Below, in pieces: positions 47,466-58,976 of a stretch of 64,000 bases of DNA. Both the position numbers and the translations under genes were made by a program. The notes under the pieces were generated by a model. That model saw nothing but the letters and a program-made list of their open reading frames with translations, searched no databases and was not told where the DNA came from. Source of the DNA: Pegoplata infirma (taxonomy: Eukaryota; Arthropoda; Insecta; Diptera; Anthomyiidae). Position 1 is the stretch's first letter. Every line of letters begins with the position of its first letter. The stretch lies in assembly GCA_963921195.1 (NCBI GenBank), contig OY992539.1:209316035-209380034 (forward strand). Direction: 5' to 3'.

Positions 47466-48299
47466 AAAACAAGTAAGAAAGTTATAGTCGGTCAAGACCG
47501 ACCATTTGATGCCCTACACCTGTTGGTTCCCAAGTCCAAACATGGACCGATTGGATTTGTCTTTTGTTAGATCTTTATTTAGTACAGAAAACACACACAG
47601 ATCAAACTTTAGCCGAATTGGTTTGTTTTTTTTTTGTCAATAGACCGATTTAACTGAATATCGGTCGAAATTTTTATAAGGGGGACTAAGTCCAAAAATG
47701 GTCCAATTATATTCCGACTTGATTAGGTTACTAAAGTACACTTTTAACACCTAAAAATATTTTTTTTATTAAATAAGAACTGACCCCATTCCTTCGAAAT
47801 TTGGAATGATGATTCGTGCATACAAAGTTTGATTATCTGCTAAATTCCAAAGTTTAGAATGACTTTCATAAAACAATTTATTTTCTACAAAGTTCAAAAC
47901 AATTCAAACATGGAAACATAGATTTATAAAATTGGAAATTAAAGTATTTAAACAACAAGTACATTACAAAAGCGATATCTATTATAATATGCTTATAAAA
48001 TTCATTTAAGCCGAATCCAAAGGGTGCGTTTGTATGGGGGCTAGGTCTTAACATGGACCGATTTTCTCCACTTTCAATTGGCTTCGTCCTTGGGCCAAAA
48101 GATGCTTAAGTTTCAAATTTCAAGTCAATTAATTGAAAATTGCGACCTGTATCGTGCTTAAATCGATAGATAGACAGACGGGCGGACGGACAGACGGACG
48201 GACATCGCTAAATCGACTCGAAAAGTAATTCTGAGTCGATCGGTTTACTTGAAGGCACATACTAATTATACCCTGTACCACAGAGTGGTGTAGGGTATA
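47466..48299 (-). mobile_element. DINE-1-like element, second subfamily, complete
   Basis: On the plus strand it runs from AAAACAAGTAAGAAAGTTAT through GTCGGTCAAGACCGACC, GGACGGACAGACGGACGGAC and GAGTCGATCGGTTTACTT to ACAGAGTGGTGTAGGGTATA. It lies 4 bp from the previous copy in the same orientation. The same subfamily order occurs at 20.06-21.72 kb. Confidence 0.85.
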
Positions 48300-48433
48300 A
48301 AAATTACAAGTTTTTCATGTAATTTTACAAGGGTTTTTTTGAGTGTAGTATCAGAACGATAACTTTATAGTATTAATTCCCTTATTTTGTAAAATGCACC
48401 GCGTTGCAAAACTTTTAATCCATGTTATTGTTA

Positions 48434-49416
48434 TAACCAGGTACAGGACCTTCATGCACTAAAAAAACTATGTTTTAAGTGCCTAAAATATGCACTAAAA
48501 CTATTTAAATATGCACTAAAAATTACAAAAATATGTAATAAAACTTACAACAATTTTACATTTTTGCAAAAAAAAAATTATTATAATTTTTTACTTTGTA
48601 TGCTTATTTGTGAAAAAAATCGGTCAGACAAGTATACTTGTCAAATACGTATTTGACCTCGAAAAATAATTGTGAGGCCAAATCAACGTTTTTTATGATT
48701 TTTACAAAAAAATCATAAAAAATGGGCAAACATTTTATACAATTTATGACCTATACATTGTAGCAGAATACTAGCAAAATATGCATTTTCAGCAAAATAT
48801 GCATAAATATGCACTAACAAATTGATGCTATTATAAAGCAAATTCTTTGATTTGCAAAGATATTTGGTGTATGCTGTTCTAAGACTAACTGGCAAAAACA
48901 TGCATTTGCATAAAAGTCCTCTCCTTGGATGAGATTTCCATGCAAATGCATGTTTTTTGTCGATAGTGTAAAAACGATATCCACCAATTATCTTTCCGAA
49001 TCAAGAAATTTGCGTTAAAATGGCATCGATTTGTTTTTGCATATTTTGGTGAAAATGCATATTTTTGCATATTTTGGTTTTAAATGCAAATTTTCGGCAT
49101 TTTTTCAACTTTTAAGTACATATTTTTGCATATTTTGGCAAAAACACATTTTAAAATTTATTTGTTACAAAAACTATTTTAAATTTTCAAAATAAGAAAA
49201 AAAAATTTTTTTTCTTTTTAATTTTTTTATAGATTGTCTAAATATCTAAAAAAAATCTTGCTTATATAAAGTTTTAAATGTAACTATTTAAACCTGGCGT
49301 TATTTTTTGGTTTTTAGGAAGTTTTTCCTATGAAAACAAGATTTTTGTTGCACACTTTTTACTTTTAGTGCATATTTTTAGGTTTTTTAGTGTATGAAAT
49401 TTCTCATCCCTAGTTA
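48434..49416. mobile_element. ATGCATATTT-rich palindromic element, second copy
   Basis: The ends TAACCAGGTACAGGACC and CATCCCTAGTTA are imperfect inverted repeats. The inner TGCACTAAAAAA near 48457 pairs with TTTTTTAGTGTA near 49383. It shares AAATTCTTTGATTTGCAAAG, CTAAGACTAAC and AAAGTCCTCTCCTTGG with the 30.8-31.5 kb element. A partial arm copy follows to about 49640. Confidence 0.55.
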
Positions 49417-49640
49417 TTACAAAAGGAGATGACTTTTCTGCAAATGCATGTTTTTTCTCTTTAAAATCAAACATCTTTGAGAATCGAAGAATTTGCCTTA
49501 AAATTGCATCGATTCGTTAATGCATATTTTGGCATATTTTGAAGAAAATGCACATTATGGTATATTTTGATGAAAATGCATATTTTGGCATATTTGGCTT
49601 TAAATGCATATTTTTGGGTCATATTTTGTACAAAATTTTA

Positions 49641-51000
49641 GTTTTAGCTAAGTAAAAATTCTCTGTTATCGATAACTTTAACTTCGCTATAGAGGCAGCT
49701 CTCACAATTTTAACTTTAAAATATTCCATATTCCACAATTTGTCATTTTTAATGCAAATATATATAACTAGAATTATATTAAACGTGCAAATACTTGTTT
49801 TCCATTTATTTGTCAACATTAATTCGTATTCATAAAGAGGCTTAAAATATTAAGTCAACATTTGACATCTGCTTTAGATTTTTATTTATTTTTTTTTTCA
49901 CACATATAAAGCAGTTTAATAGTTCACATTCACATATTCAGTTATCCTAACATATGCTCTTTCGTCATTATCATCCTCATCCTCATCCTCACCAATCGAG
50001 TGACGAGTACTTGTTCCCTTTTGCATCACACGCACGCAGTGTCATGAATTGCACTATATAAAAACGTCACAATGCTGTAAGTCTATGGATTTGTTATAGG
50101 TCACGTTTTATAGTTTTTTTTTGTAGAAAATTATTTCAATTTTATTTTTTGCATTTTAAATTTTATGCAAGTTGTAAAACTTGTTCAAAAAAGGGATTTT
50201 GAAATAATAAAAAAAAATGAAATCAACTTCAACTTCTAGGTTTTTTCAATATCAAAAATTTTGTTTTGAAAGTTGGTTCGCAAATCCCAGCAAAATTTTT
50301 AGACAAAAACTAGAAAAAGTTCTCTCAAAATAGTTCCCTATCCTAAAATATGCAGTGTCATTTATTTGATGTTCTTGGAAAAATACACAAAATATGTGTA
50401 ATATTCAAATATTTTACCACCACTTATTTTAAACTTCTACCCTTTATATAAAATACCTAATTTTTGTTATTTTACACATTTAATGTGTAATATTACACAT
50501 TTCATGGGCAAGAGAACCTCTTCCATAATTTTTGTACCTCAAAAATTTTCCATTTTAGGGTAATTCCCAAAAAACTCTTTGTTGTTCCTCATAAATAACT
50601 TTATCCAAAAAAATAACTTCCAATTTAATATAAGACCTTAAACTTTCCTTCATTTTCAAAAAATTTTGCTGGACGCCAACACTTCAATAGATTTTATTTT
50701 ATAATTCTAATAAAAAACGTGCCTGCTGCTTAAAGTCATAGTTTTTTTGTATAATAAAACAAAAAACCTAAATTTATAGACAACTGCATTGCTGTGCATT
50801 TGTCTAAATAATTAAAATTTTGTATGAAAAATAAATTCTTCAAAAGGTTATTAAAAATCACTAACCGTTAAAATTTCTTTCAAAACATTCTAACAATTTA
50901 AATATTGGTTGTTCTTTTTTTTTATTATTAAATCTTAATGCATTATGGTCACGTTTTAGTGAAAAAATTTTATCAATAAATGTTAAAATACACTTAAAGA
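49641..51000. other. AT-rich sequence with short (TCATCC)n tract
   Basis: TCATCCTCATCCTCATCCTC occupies about 49971-49990. Otherwise I see no gene or recognised repeat. Confidence 0.55.
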
Positions 51001-51009
51001 AATAATTAT

Positions 51010-52335
51010 AATAAAATTTTGATACTAAAAAACTGCCTTTTAAAATAGTACCTTTTATAAAAAGTACTTTTTATAAAAAAGTAATTTATATGAAAAGTTC
51101 CTTTTATAAGTATCTTTTATAAAAAGTACTTTTTATAAAAAAGTACTTTTTATAAAAAAGTATTTTTTTATAAAAAAAGTACATTTTATAAAAAAGTACA
51201 TTTTATAAAAAAGTACCTTTTATAAAAAAGTACCTTTTATAAAATAGTACCTTTTATAAAAAAGTACTTTTTTATAAAAAAGTACATTTTATAAAAAAGT
51301 ACCTCTTATAAAAAAGTACCTTTTATAAAAAAGTACCTTTTATAAAAAAGTACCTTTTATAAAAAAGTAGCATTTATAAAACAGTAAATTTTATCAAAAA
51401 GTACCATTTATTAAAAAGTATATTTTATAAAAAAGAACCATTTATAAAAATGTAGTAGAGGGTCATTTTTAAAAAAGTACCTTTTATAAAAAGTACCTTT
51501 TTTAAAAAAGTATCCTTTATAAAAAAGTACTTTTATAAAAAAGTGTACCTTTTATAAAAGAGTGCCCTTTATGAAAAAGTACCTTTTATAAAAAAGTATC
51601 TTTTATAAAAAAGTACCTTTTATAAAAAAGTACCTTTTATAAAAAAGTACCTTTTATAAAAAAGTACCTTTTATAAAAAAGTATTTTTTATAAAAAGTAC
51701 CTTTTAAGGAAAAATACCTTTTTTAGAAAAGTACCTTTTATAAAAAATACCTTTATAAAAAGTACCTTTTTTATAAAAAGTACCTTTTTTATAAAAAGTA
51801 CCTTTTATAAAAAAGTACCTTTTATTAAAAAGTACCTTTTATAAAAAAGTACCTTTTATAAAAAAGTACCTTTTATAAAAAAGTACCTTTTATAAAAAAG
51901 TACCTTTTATAAAAAAGTACCTTTTATAAAAAAGTACCTTTTATAAAAAAGTACCTTTTATAAAAAAGTACCTTTTATAAAAAAGTACCTTTTATAAAAA
52001 AGTACCTTTTATAAAAAAGTACCTTTTATAAAAAAGTACCTTTTATAAAAAAGTACCTTTTATAAAAAAGTACCTTTTATAAAAAAGTACCTTTTATAAA
52101 AAAGTACCTTTTATAAAAAAGTACCTTTTATAAAAAATTACCTTTTATAAAAAAGTACCTTTTATAAAAAAGTACCTTTTATAAAAAAGTACCTTTTATA
52201 AAAAGTACCTTTTATAAAAAAGTACCTTTTATAAAAAAGTACCTTTTATAAAAAAGTATTTTTTATAAAAAAGTACCTTTTACAAAAAAGTACCTTTTAT
52301 AGAAAAGTACCTCCCATAAAAAAGTATCTTTTATC
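51010..52335 (+). repeat. 17-bp satellite array, block 1
   Basis: Tandem GTACCTTTTATAAAAAA, about 75 units. It is diverged and length-variable before 51.75 kb and highly uniform from about 51.8 to 52.25 kb. The unit contains TTTTATAAAA, so each copy is partly self-complementary. Confidence 0.95.
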
Positions 52336-53930
52336 AAATTGTCCCGTCAATAGACTATTTTCTAATATGAGTGTTTAAAAAAAATCTCGTACTATCATAA
52401 AATATTTCTTAAAACGCTTGAATAGCTTTAAAAATGATAATAATTATTTTAATGAATAATAATTTTCAGGCTAATGTTAATATGAACATTACCATGAAAA
52501 TTAAAAACATTATCTTTTACAATAAGCCACAAGATGTTTTCCATCTAGCGAGACCACAAGAATAAGTAGCAAAAACAAATCTTGGATAAAAAAGTTGCAA
52601 GAAAAGAAAGAAGCATTTCAGGAATTCATTGCAAAATGTCTATTCCTTAAAGAAGTGTAAAAGAGGAAAATTAAACTCACATTGATATTAGCATTAATTT
52701 CTATCATTGCTAATTTTCAATTTTGCTATACTTCTCTTGCATATTTGCAATATTGGAATTAACCCCAGTTTCTATATGTCGTTCATCTTACGTTCGTCAT
52801 ACAGAAACTGGCGGGAAATTTTTTAAGCATTAGCAAACTAAAGTATTAGTCTTACACTTCTATCATAGTACTAATTTTAAAATTTGCAATACTTCTCTTG
52901 CATATTGGCAATACTAAAACCAAAATATTTACAGCTCAGGAAAGTACTAATGAGTCTAATATTGTTAGATTTCTGAAGCTTGAATAATTTTTTTTAATAT
53001 TGCAAATATGCAAGAGAAGTGTTGCAAATTCGCAATGTTAGAAGTCTAGGACCAATATTTTGGTTTGCATAAGCTTAAATAACATTATTTCAATATTTAA
53101 AAAATGCAAAATCTTAAACGAGGATACCGTTCGACTCAGAATCACTTTTCGAGTCGATTTAGCGGTTTCCGTTTGTTTGTTTCCCATGTTAAAGGTGTAA
53201 GAAATGCATAAAAAAATAAAAACATTTTGGACCTTTTTTTAACGTTTTACTAAAAATCTTTATAAACAATTTAAAAAATATTTTTTATTTTCTAAATAAA
53301 AACAGAAAACCACAAAATCTCATTAAAAATTGTTATCTCTCTCTCTTTACGTAAATTCTAAATTTATAATATTTGTGGTTTTGTACAAAATGGTCAGTCT
53401 GTCATTATATATTGAAAATTTTGTTGTTCATTTATGGATGGATTTACTATCTTACACCAGCACTTGTGTCACATTTCTGTGTGTCATTTGACCAGTAAAC
53501 TTTATCATTATTACCATTCGTATACCGGTTGTTGATAGATTGTGGTTAAGAAACCACTAAAATGCACACAAAAACTATTGTCATGAATATTGTTACGATG
53601 ATGAACAAGTAATGACAGCTGTAAAGGATATTTTAAACAACTAAAAATCTATATGGATAAAAAAAAACACACATAAAACATGTGTCTTGTTTAATGACCG
53701 ATGCCAAAAATTACAAAAAAATTTTAATTTAAACTGACAAGTTTATTTTAATGTCTATAATAATATTGAAAAATATATGGTGTTTTAAAGAAAACTTTTG
53801 TACGACTTCTGGTTAAACTGACCTTATGTTACCTGAAAACACTTGTTTTGGGCGAAAAAAACAATAGGTTTTTTACTGAAAAATTCTAAAAAATTAAAAA
53901 ACTACTGAGTTTTTTCAATTTCAAGAAAAG
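52336..53930. other. AT-rich sequence with small inverted repeats
   Basis: CTTCTCTTGCATATTTGCAA near 52732 and related copies near 52873 oppose GCAAATATGCAAGAGAAGTG near 53003, giving a small inverted-repeat cluster. Nothing coding. Confidence 0.5.
53119..53185 (+). mobile_element. DINE-1-like fragment, second subfamily
   Basis: ATACCGTTCGACTCAGAATC is followed by CGAGTCGATTTAGCG and GTTTCCGTTTGTTTG. This matches the middle of the 41.7-kb copy (ATACCGATCGACTCAGAATT) with the GTCC tract decayed. Confidence 0.6.
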
Positions 53931-54414
53931 GACCTTTTATATAAAAGTACCTTTTATAAAAAAGTACCTTTAATAAAAAAGTACCTTTTATAAAAAAGTA
54001 ACTTTTATAAAAAAGTACCTTTTATAAAAAAGTACCTTTTATAAAAAAGTACCTTTTATATAAAAATACCTTTTATAAAAAAATACCTTTTATAAAAATG
54101 TACCTTTTATAAAAATGTACCTTTAATAAAAAAGTACCTTTTATAAAAAAGTACCTTTTATAAAAAAGTACCTTTTATAAAAAAGTACATTTTATAAAAA
54201 AGTACCTTTTATTAAAAAGTACCTTTTATAAAAAGTACCTTTTATAAAAAAGTACCTTTTATAAAAAAGTATCTTTTATAAAAAAGTACCCTTTATAAAA
54301 AAGTACCTTTTATAAGAAAGTATCCTTTATAAAAAAGTACCTTTTATAAAAACGTACCTTTTATAAAAAAGTACCTTTTATAAAAAAGTGCCTTGTATAA
54401 AAAATGTAACATAG
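53930..54414 (+). repeat. 17-bp satellite array, block 2
   Basis: About 28 units of GTACCTTTTATAAAAAA with scattered variants. The hAT-like element at 54423 separates it from related sequence after 57.13 kb. Confidence 0.9.
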
Positions 54415-55289
54415 ATGTACAGTAGGGTGGGGCGATTAGTAAGGAAGGAAAAAAATCTTAATGGGCGCTTCGCGTTTCTGATTCTTGGGATTGTACTGAG
54501 CAAAAAAGTCAACTAGACCATACGGCTACGGTGAAAATCGAGCCTCCCGATTTTCACTTGAAGTTTTTTCTCAGACTTTATTTTTTTTTGGAAAATTTGC
54601 AAATTTTCTTGGGCTCATATTTCGTAAACTATTTGAAATGTTGACTTATTTTCAAAAGTAAAGTTGTAGCTATTGTCTCGGGCTACAATTTCTCTGAACA
54701 TATTACTTAGAAAAAACTTCGTTTTCATGGTCAAAAAGTCGAAAATGTAGAAAATTCACAACTTTTAGTAATTTTTTTTTTGATATTTTGGCCTATAACA
54801 GCCAAACCATTGAGATTTTCGATCCAATACTAAGACAAAAATTGTAGCCAAGACAATAGTTAAGAACTCTCTAGTACATCGCAAAAGCATTGGAACGCTC
54901 CTTCAGGCAGTTTTGGCCGTGTGAAAGTGATAAAATTACCATTTTCAGTTGTTCATAGCGCAAAATCATAAAAATGTTCTATTTCAAATTTTTATTTTGT
55001 TTATTTATTTATTTATTTTATTCTATTACTTTTATTTATTATTTTTTATTCTTGTATTGTTTTAAGTTCATTTAACGCATTTTTGTTAGTTTATTGTTAA
55101 CGATCACCAGAGACTTTATAACATAGAGATAAAACAAATTTAGTTCTGCTACTGGCTCCTAGAGAGCGCCAGTCTTTAATATCAGCTCAAGAATATTACT
55201 AATATTCTTGAGGTGTTACTAACACTTAGTGAAGGCTCAAATAACTCAGCAAATACTGCTCATATAACTATGAAATGATCAGTACACTC

Positions 55290-56402
55290 GTAAGAACTAT
55301 CCAATATCTTACATATACATAAAATACATTTACAACAATACCTCGAATGTGTAGATGATGAAGATCCACCATTTCAAGACCCACTAATACCTTGTCATAT
55401 TCAAGGTACGGAGCGTCATGCCAGCTACTACACTAAAAAAAAAAACTGTAATGTTAGCAAAAAAAGCTTGTAAACCTACAAGAAAATTTGCTGATTTTGA
55501 ACCCACAATTTTTTTGCTAAAGTTAGCAAAAATGTTTTGCCAATAATTAGTTAACAAAATTTTTTTTTTTTTGAACTTAGTTCATACACATCTGAGGACC
55601 CCATTGGGTTCGGACCCGATAGGTCCAGACCCCGATGGGCCTAGACCTAGTTGGGTTCCTTAAAAATCGTCATAGTTTTTGATCCAAAATTTGTGTCCGT
55701 TTCGTCTAGGGGACCACTGGGGTCTTGAGAATTAAAAACCTCGATAACTTCAAAAATATTACTCGGAGAGCTTTTGCGGTGTTGTTCTACGTGTTGAGAG
55801 CTGTAAATATGCTTTCGGACTTTTTGTTGTGTCGGCAATATTTACCGAGATATAAGCATTTTAAAATTTTCGGGAATGCTAAATTTTTTGGATCCAAAGT
55901 TAGGGCCCATTAGAGTCCACACATGTGAAGAGGACCGGCAATACTATGAGAGAGCCCGAGAACCAAAAATGGCCTCCATTTTGCTCTATCTGGCTTAGTT
56001 TCCGAGATAGCGCCATTTTAAGTTTTCTGAAAATAAAAAAAAATTTACCATTTATTTTGCTAATATAGCAAAAAAGCTTGTAAAAATTTGGTCAACTCAA
56101 TTTTAAATCTAGCAAAAAAAATTAGTTCAAATTTTGTTTAAAATTGCTAATGCGCTAAATGAAGTTTACAAGATATTTTTGCTAACATGCTAATCTCAAC
56201 TAAAAATTTGCTAAAAGTTAGCTTACCAGCATTAGCAAAAAAAAAAAATTAATAAATCTACTAATGTATTATTTTGAGTGTAGCTAGTGTTGCTAAGCGC
56301 TCAATCGACAAAAACCGTGAAGGTATAATGGCATCTGTATCTGAAGGCCGAAAGAAAGCGCCTCGTATGGAATCTCGAAAAGATTTGGAAGGCAATCTTT
56401 GA
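55290..56402 (+). pseudogene. Decayed C-terminal coding remnant of the hAT-like element
   Basis: Before the nested MITE one frame reads ELSNILHIHKIHLQQYLEC, VDDEDPPFQDPLIPCHIQG and TERHAS. After it a second frame, offset by a frameshift, reads LASVAKRSIDKNREGIMASV, SEGRKKAPRMESRKD and LEGNL, then stop at 56400-56402. Joined by eye, the order PCHxQ-xER, V-x(3)-S, N/R-(D/E)G and SRK resembles the C-terminal tail of a group of insect transposon-borne proteins I recall as having PCHTQAVER followed by VTEAS. I cannot name the family. An upstream stop precedes ELSN, the remainder of the protein is absent and the MITE splits the frame, so this is a fragment. Confidence 0.45.
55431..56280 (+). mobile_element. 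Family G MITE (850 bp), nested in the hAT-like element
   Basis: The termini are CACTAAAAAAAAAA (one base off CACTC) and ATTATTTTGAGTG, with TA outside each (55429-55430 and 56281-56282). Its interior follows the 29.5-kb copy, with a small deletion near 55708. It splits the coding remnant. Confidence 0.85.
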
Positions 56403-57559
56403 ATGAAAAATACACTAAATTGGAATTCTTCTTGATTCATACCTTGTCTCTACCAATACAATTACTTTGTACTTTAAATAAATTTTCAAAATAAATATTG
56501 AACAAAACAAAAAAAAACATTATATTTTTGGATAAAAAAAGAGGAAAAAATAAGAAATAGAACATTTTTATGATTTTGCGCTATGAACAACTGTAAATGG
56601 TAATTTATCAATATTTTCACAAAAAAATTGCACTTTCACAAGGCCAAAACTGCCTGAAGGAGCATTCTACTGCTTTTATGATGTACTAGAGAGTTCTTAA
56701 CTATTGTCTTGGCTACAATTTTTGTCTTAGTATTGGATCGAAAATCTCAATGGTTTGGCTGTTATAGGCCAAAATATCCAAAAAAAAATTACAAAAAGTG
56801 GTGAATTTTCTACATTTTCGACTTTTTGACCATGAAAACGAAGTTTTTTCTAAGTAATATGTTCAGAGAAATTGTAGCCCGAGACAATAGCTACAACTTT
56901 ACTTTTGAAAATAAGTCAAAATTTCAAATAGTTTACGAAATATGAGCCCAAGAAAATTTGCAAATTTTCCAAAAAAATAAAGTCTGAGAAAAAACTTCAA
57001 GTCAAAATCGGGAGGCTCGATTTTCACCGTAGACGTATGGTCTAGTTGACTTTTTTGCTCAGTACAATCCCAAGAATCAGAAACGCGAAGCGCCCATTAA
57101 GATGTTCAAATCGCCCCACCCTAATGTACAGATCTGTAAAAAACTACGTTTTTATTAAAAAAGTACATTTTATATAAAAGTACTTTTTATAAAAATTACT
57201 TTTTATAAAAAAGTACCTTTTATAAAAATTACTTTTTATAAAAAAGTACCTTTTATAAAAAGTACATTTTATAAAAAAGTACATTTGATAAAAAAGTATA
57301 CATATTTGATAAAAATAAGTACCTGTTTTAAAAATGTATCTTTTACGAAAAATTTCCTTTTATAAAAAGTTCATTTTAAAATAGTACTTTTTTTAAAACA
57401 AGTACCTTAAAAAACACGTAACTTAAAAAAAATAATCTTTTGTAGAAAATTTACTTTTGTTGAAAAGCATCTTTAAAAAAAACACATTTTTTATAAAGTA
57501 TTTTTTATAAGATAAAAAAGTACCATTTATAAAAAAAGTACACTTTATAAAAAAGGACA

Positions 57560-58228
57560 TTTTATACAAAAGGATATTTTATACAAAAGTACCTTTTATA
57601 CAAAAAAACACATTTTTTATAAAGTATTTTTTATAAGATAAAAAAGTACCTTTTATAAAAAAGTACACTTTATAAAAAGGAACTTTTATATAAAAGTACC
57701 TTTTATACAAAAGTACATTTTATACAAAAGTACCCTTTATACAAAAGTACCTTTTATACAAAAGTACCTTTTATACAAAAGTACCTTTTATACAAAAGTA
57801 CCTTTTATACAAAAGTACCTTTTATACAAAAGTACCTTTTATACAAAAGTACCTTTTATACAAAAGTACCTTTTATACAAAAGTACCTTTTATACAAAAG
57901 TACCTTTTATACAAAAGTACCTCTTATACAAAAGTACCTTTTAAACAAAAGTACCTTTTATACAAAAGTACCTTTTATACAAAAGTACCTTTTATACAAA
58001 AGTACATTTTATACAAAAGTACCTTTTATACAAAAGTACCTTTTATACAAAAGTACCTTTTATACAAATGTACCTTTTATACAAAAGTACATTTTATACA
58101 AAAGTACCTTTTATACAAAAGTACCTTTTATACAAAAGTACCTTTTATACAAAAGTACCTTTTATACAAAAGTACCTTTTATACAAAAGTACCTTTAATA
58201 CAAAAGTACCTTTTATACAAAAGTATAA
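57560..58228 (+). repeat. 17-bp satellite, TATACAAAA variant block
   Basis: About 35 units of GTACCTTTTATACAAAA, differing from the main satellite by A to C in the A-run. The variant is almost confined to this block, which suggests local amplification. The open frame at 58068-58355 (YKSTFYTKVPFIQK repeats) is repeat-derived. Confidence 0.9.
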
Positions 58229-58270
58229 AAGGTACTTTTCAACAAAAGTAAATTTTCTACAAAAGATTAT

Positions 58271-58976
58271 TATACCCTCCAACTACAGTATGGGGGTATA
58301 CTCACTTTGTCATTCCGTGTGTAACGCATCAAAATATCGGTCTAGGACCCCATAAAGTATATATATTTATGATCAGTGATCGATTCTAAGACATTCTAGC
58401 GATGTCCGTCCGTCCGTCTGTCCGTCCGTCCGTCTGTCCGTCTGTCCGTCTAGTTAACACGATGCAGTCCAAAATAAAAGAGCTAGACTCCCGACATTTG
58501 GCACGAATATGTCTTATGTTCATAGGCAGGTTGAGTTCGTAAATGAGCAAAATCGGACCAGGGGAAAAAAGTTCCCCCTTGAAGAACTAAACCAACCTCT
58601 GAAAAATACCATATTTTTACATGATTTTTTGTGTTTTTGTTTAACAAATGCAACATTTTTATGCCACAAAAAGTTCAAAGTCCTGCATTTGGACCCAGAG
58701 AATTATCAAATGTCGTTTTTTCTGCCCGCCCCCTTTTATGGGCGTGGAATAAAACATTTTTTAAAATAATGATAATCTTGTATTTCTTTAGTGCAAAAAG
58801 CATAAGAATGAATTTTTAAACACAAATTCGATGGAAAATTTGTCCCCCCTCAATTACTACAAGCAACCCCCTGACCTCCCCTCCCCCCAAAAAAATAGAA
58901 CGCCCCTGCATTTTTTTTGCATGTTGGAGGGTATACAAGATTCGGCACAGCCGAATTTAACACTCTTACTTGTTTT
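58271..58976 (+). mobile_element. DINE-1/INE-1-like element, complete
   Basis: It starts TATACCCTCCAACTACAGTA, followed by CCCCATAAAGTATATATA, GATCAGTGATCGATTC and a long run of GTCCGTCCGTCT. It then has AAAATAAAAGAGCTAGACTC, a GGGCGTGGA segment, and ends GGAGGGTATACAAGATTCGG and CTTGTTTT (58969-58976). This layout closely follows Drosophila INE-1. The mirror arm supplies the empty site: eight T after GATTA there, against TT-ATACCC ... CTTG plus eleven T here. That means insertion between two Ts without duplication. The open frames at 58509-58819 lie inside the element and are not genes. Confidence 0.9.

Larger units (their letters stand above)
45800..48348. mobile_element. TTGTAAAATTACAAG-rich element(s) with nested DINE-1 pair
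   Basis: It is built from repeated AATTTTACAAG, AGGAGGTAGCAAAAAATCT, TTGGTAAAAAGCTTGTAAAA and TACTAGGAATTCTTGTA phrases in both orientations. One terminus lies at about 46417 (CAAGGTTTTTTGTGTG, TA) and another at 48348 (CAAGGGTTTTTTTGAGTG, TA), so two copies are probably joined. CACTCAAAAA termini with TA flanks tie it to the other TA-targeting MITEs here. It resembles the element around 39.0-40.6 kb. Confidence 0.55.
54423..57123. mobile_element. hAT-like element with 565-bp inverted termini (2.7 kb)
   Basis: The arms at 54423-54985 and 56554-57123 are inverted copies beginning TAGGGTGGGGCGATT. Perfect 8-bp duplications ATGTACAG flank it (54415-54422 and 57124-57131). TAGGG fits the hAT end rule YARNG, and the duplication fits both nTnnnnAn and nnnTAnnn. 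The arms share CGCTTCGCGTTTCTGATTC and the phrase GCTACAATTTCTCTGAACAT. The unique middle holds a decayed coding stretch interrupted by a family G MITE. Terminal repeats this long are foldback-like and unusual for hAT, so superfamily assignment is tentative. Confidence 0.8.

Noticed and set aside
58509..58819. Overlapping open frames as a small gene
   Set aside because: They lie entirely inside a complete DINE-1-like element, and its relative at 18.7-19.1 kb does not preserve the frame.
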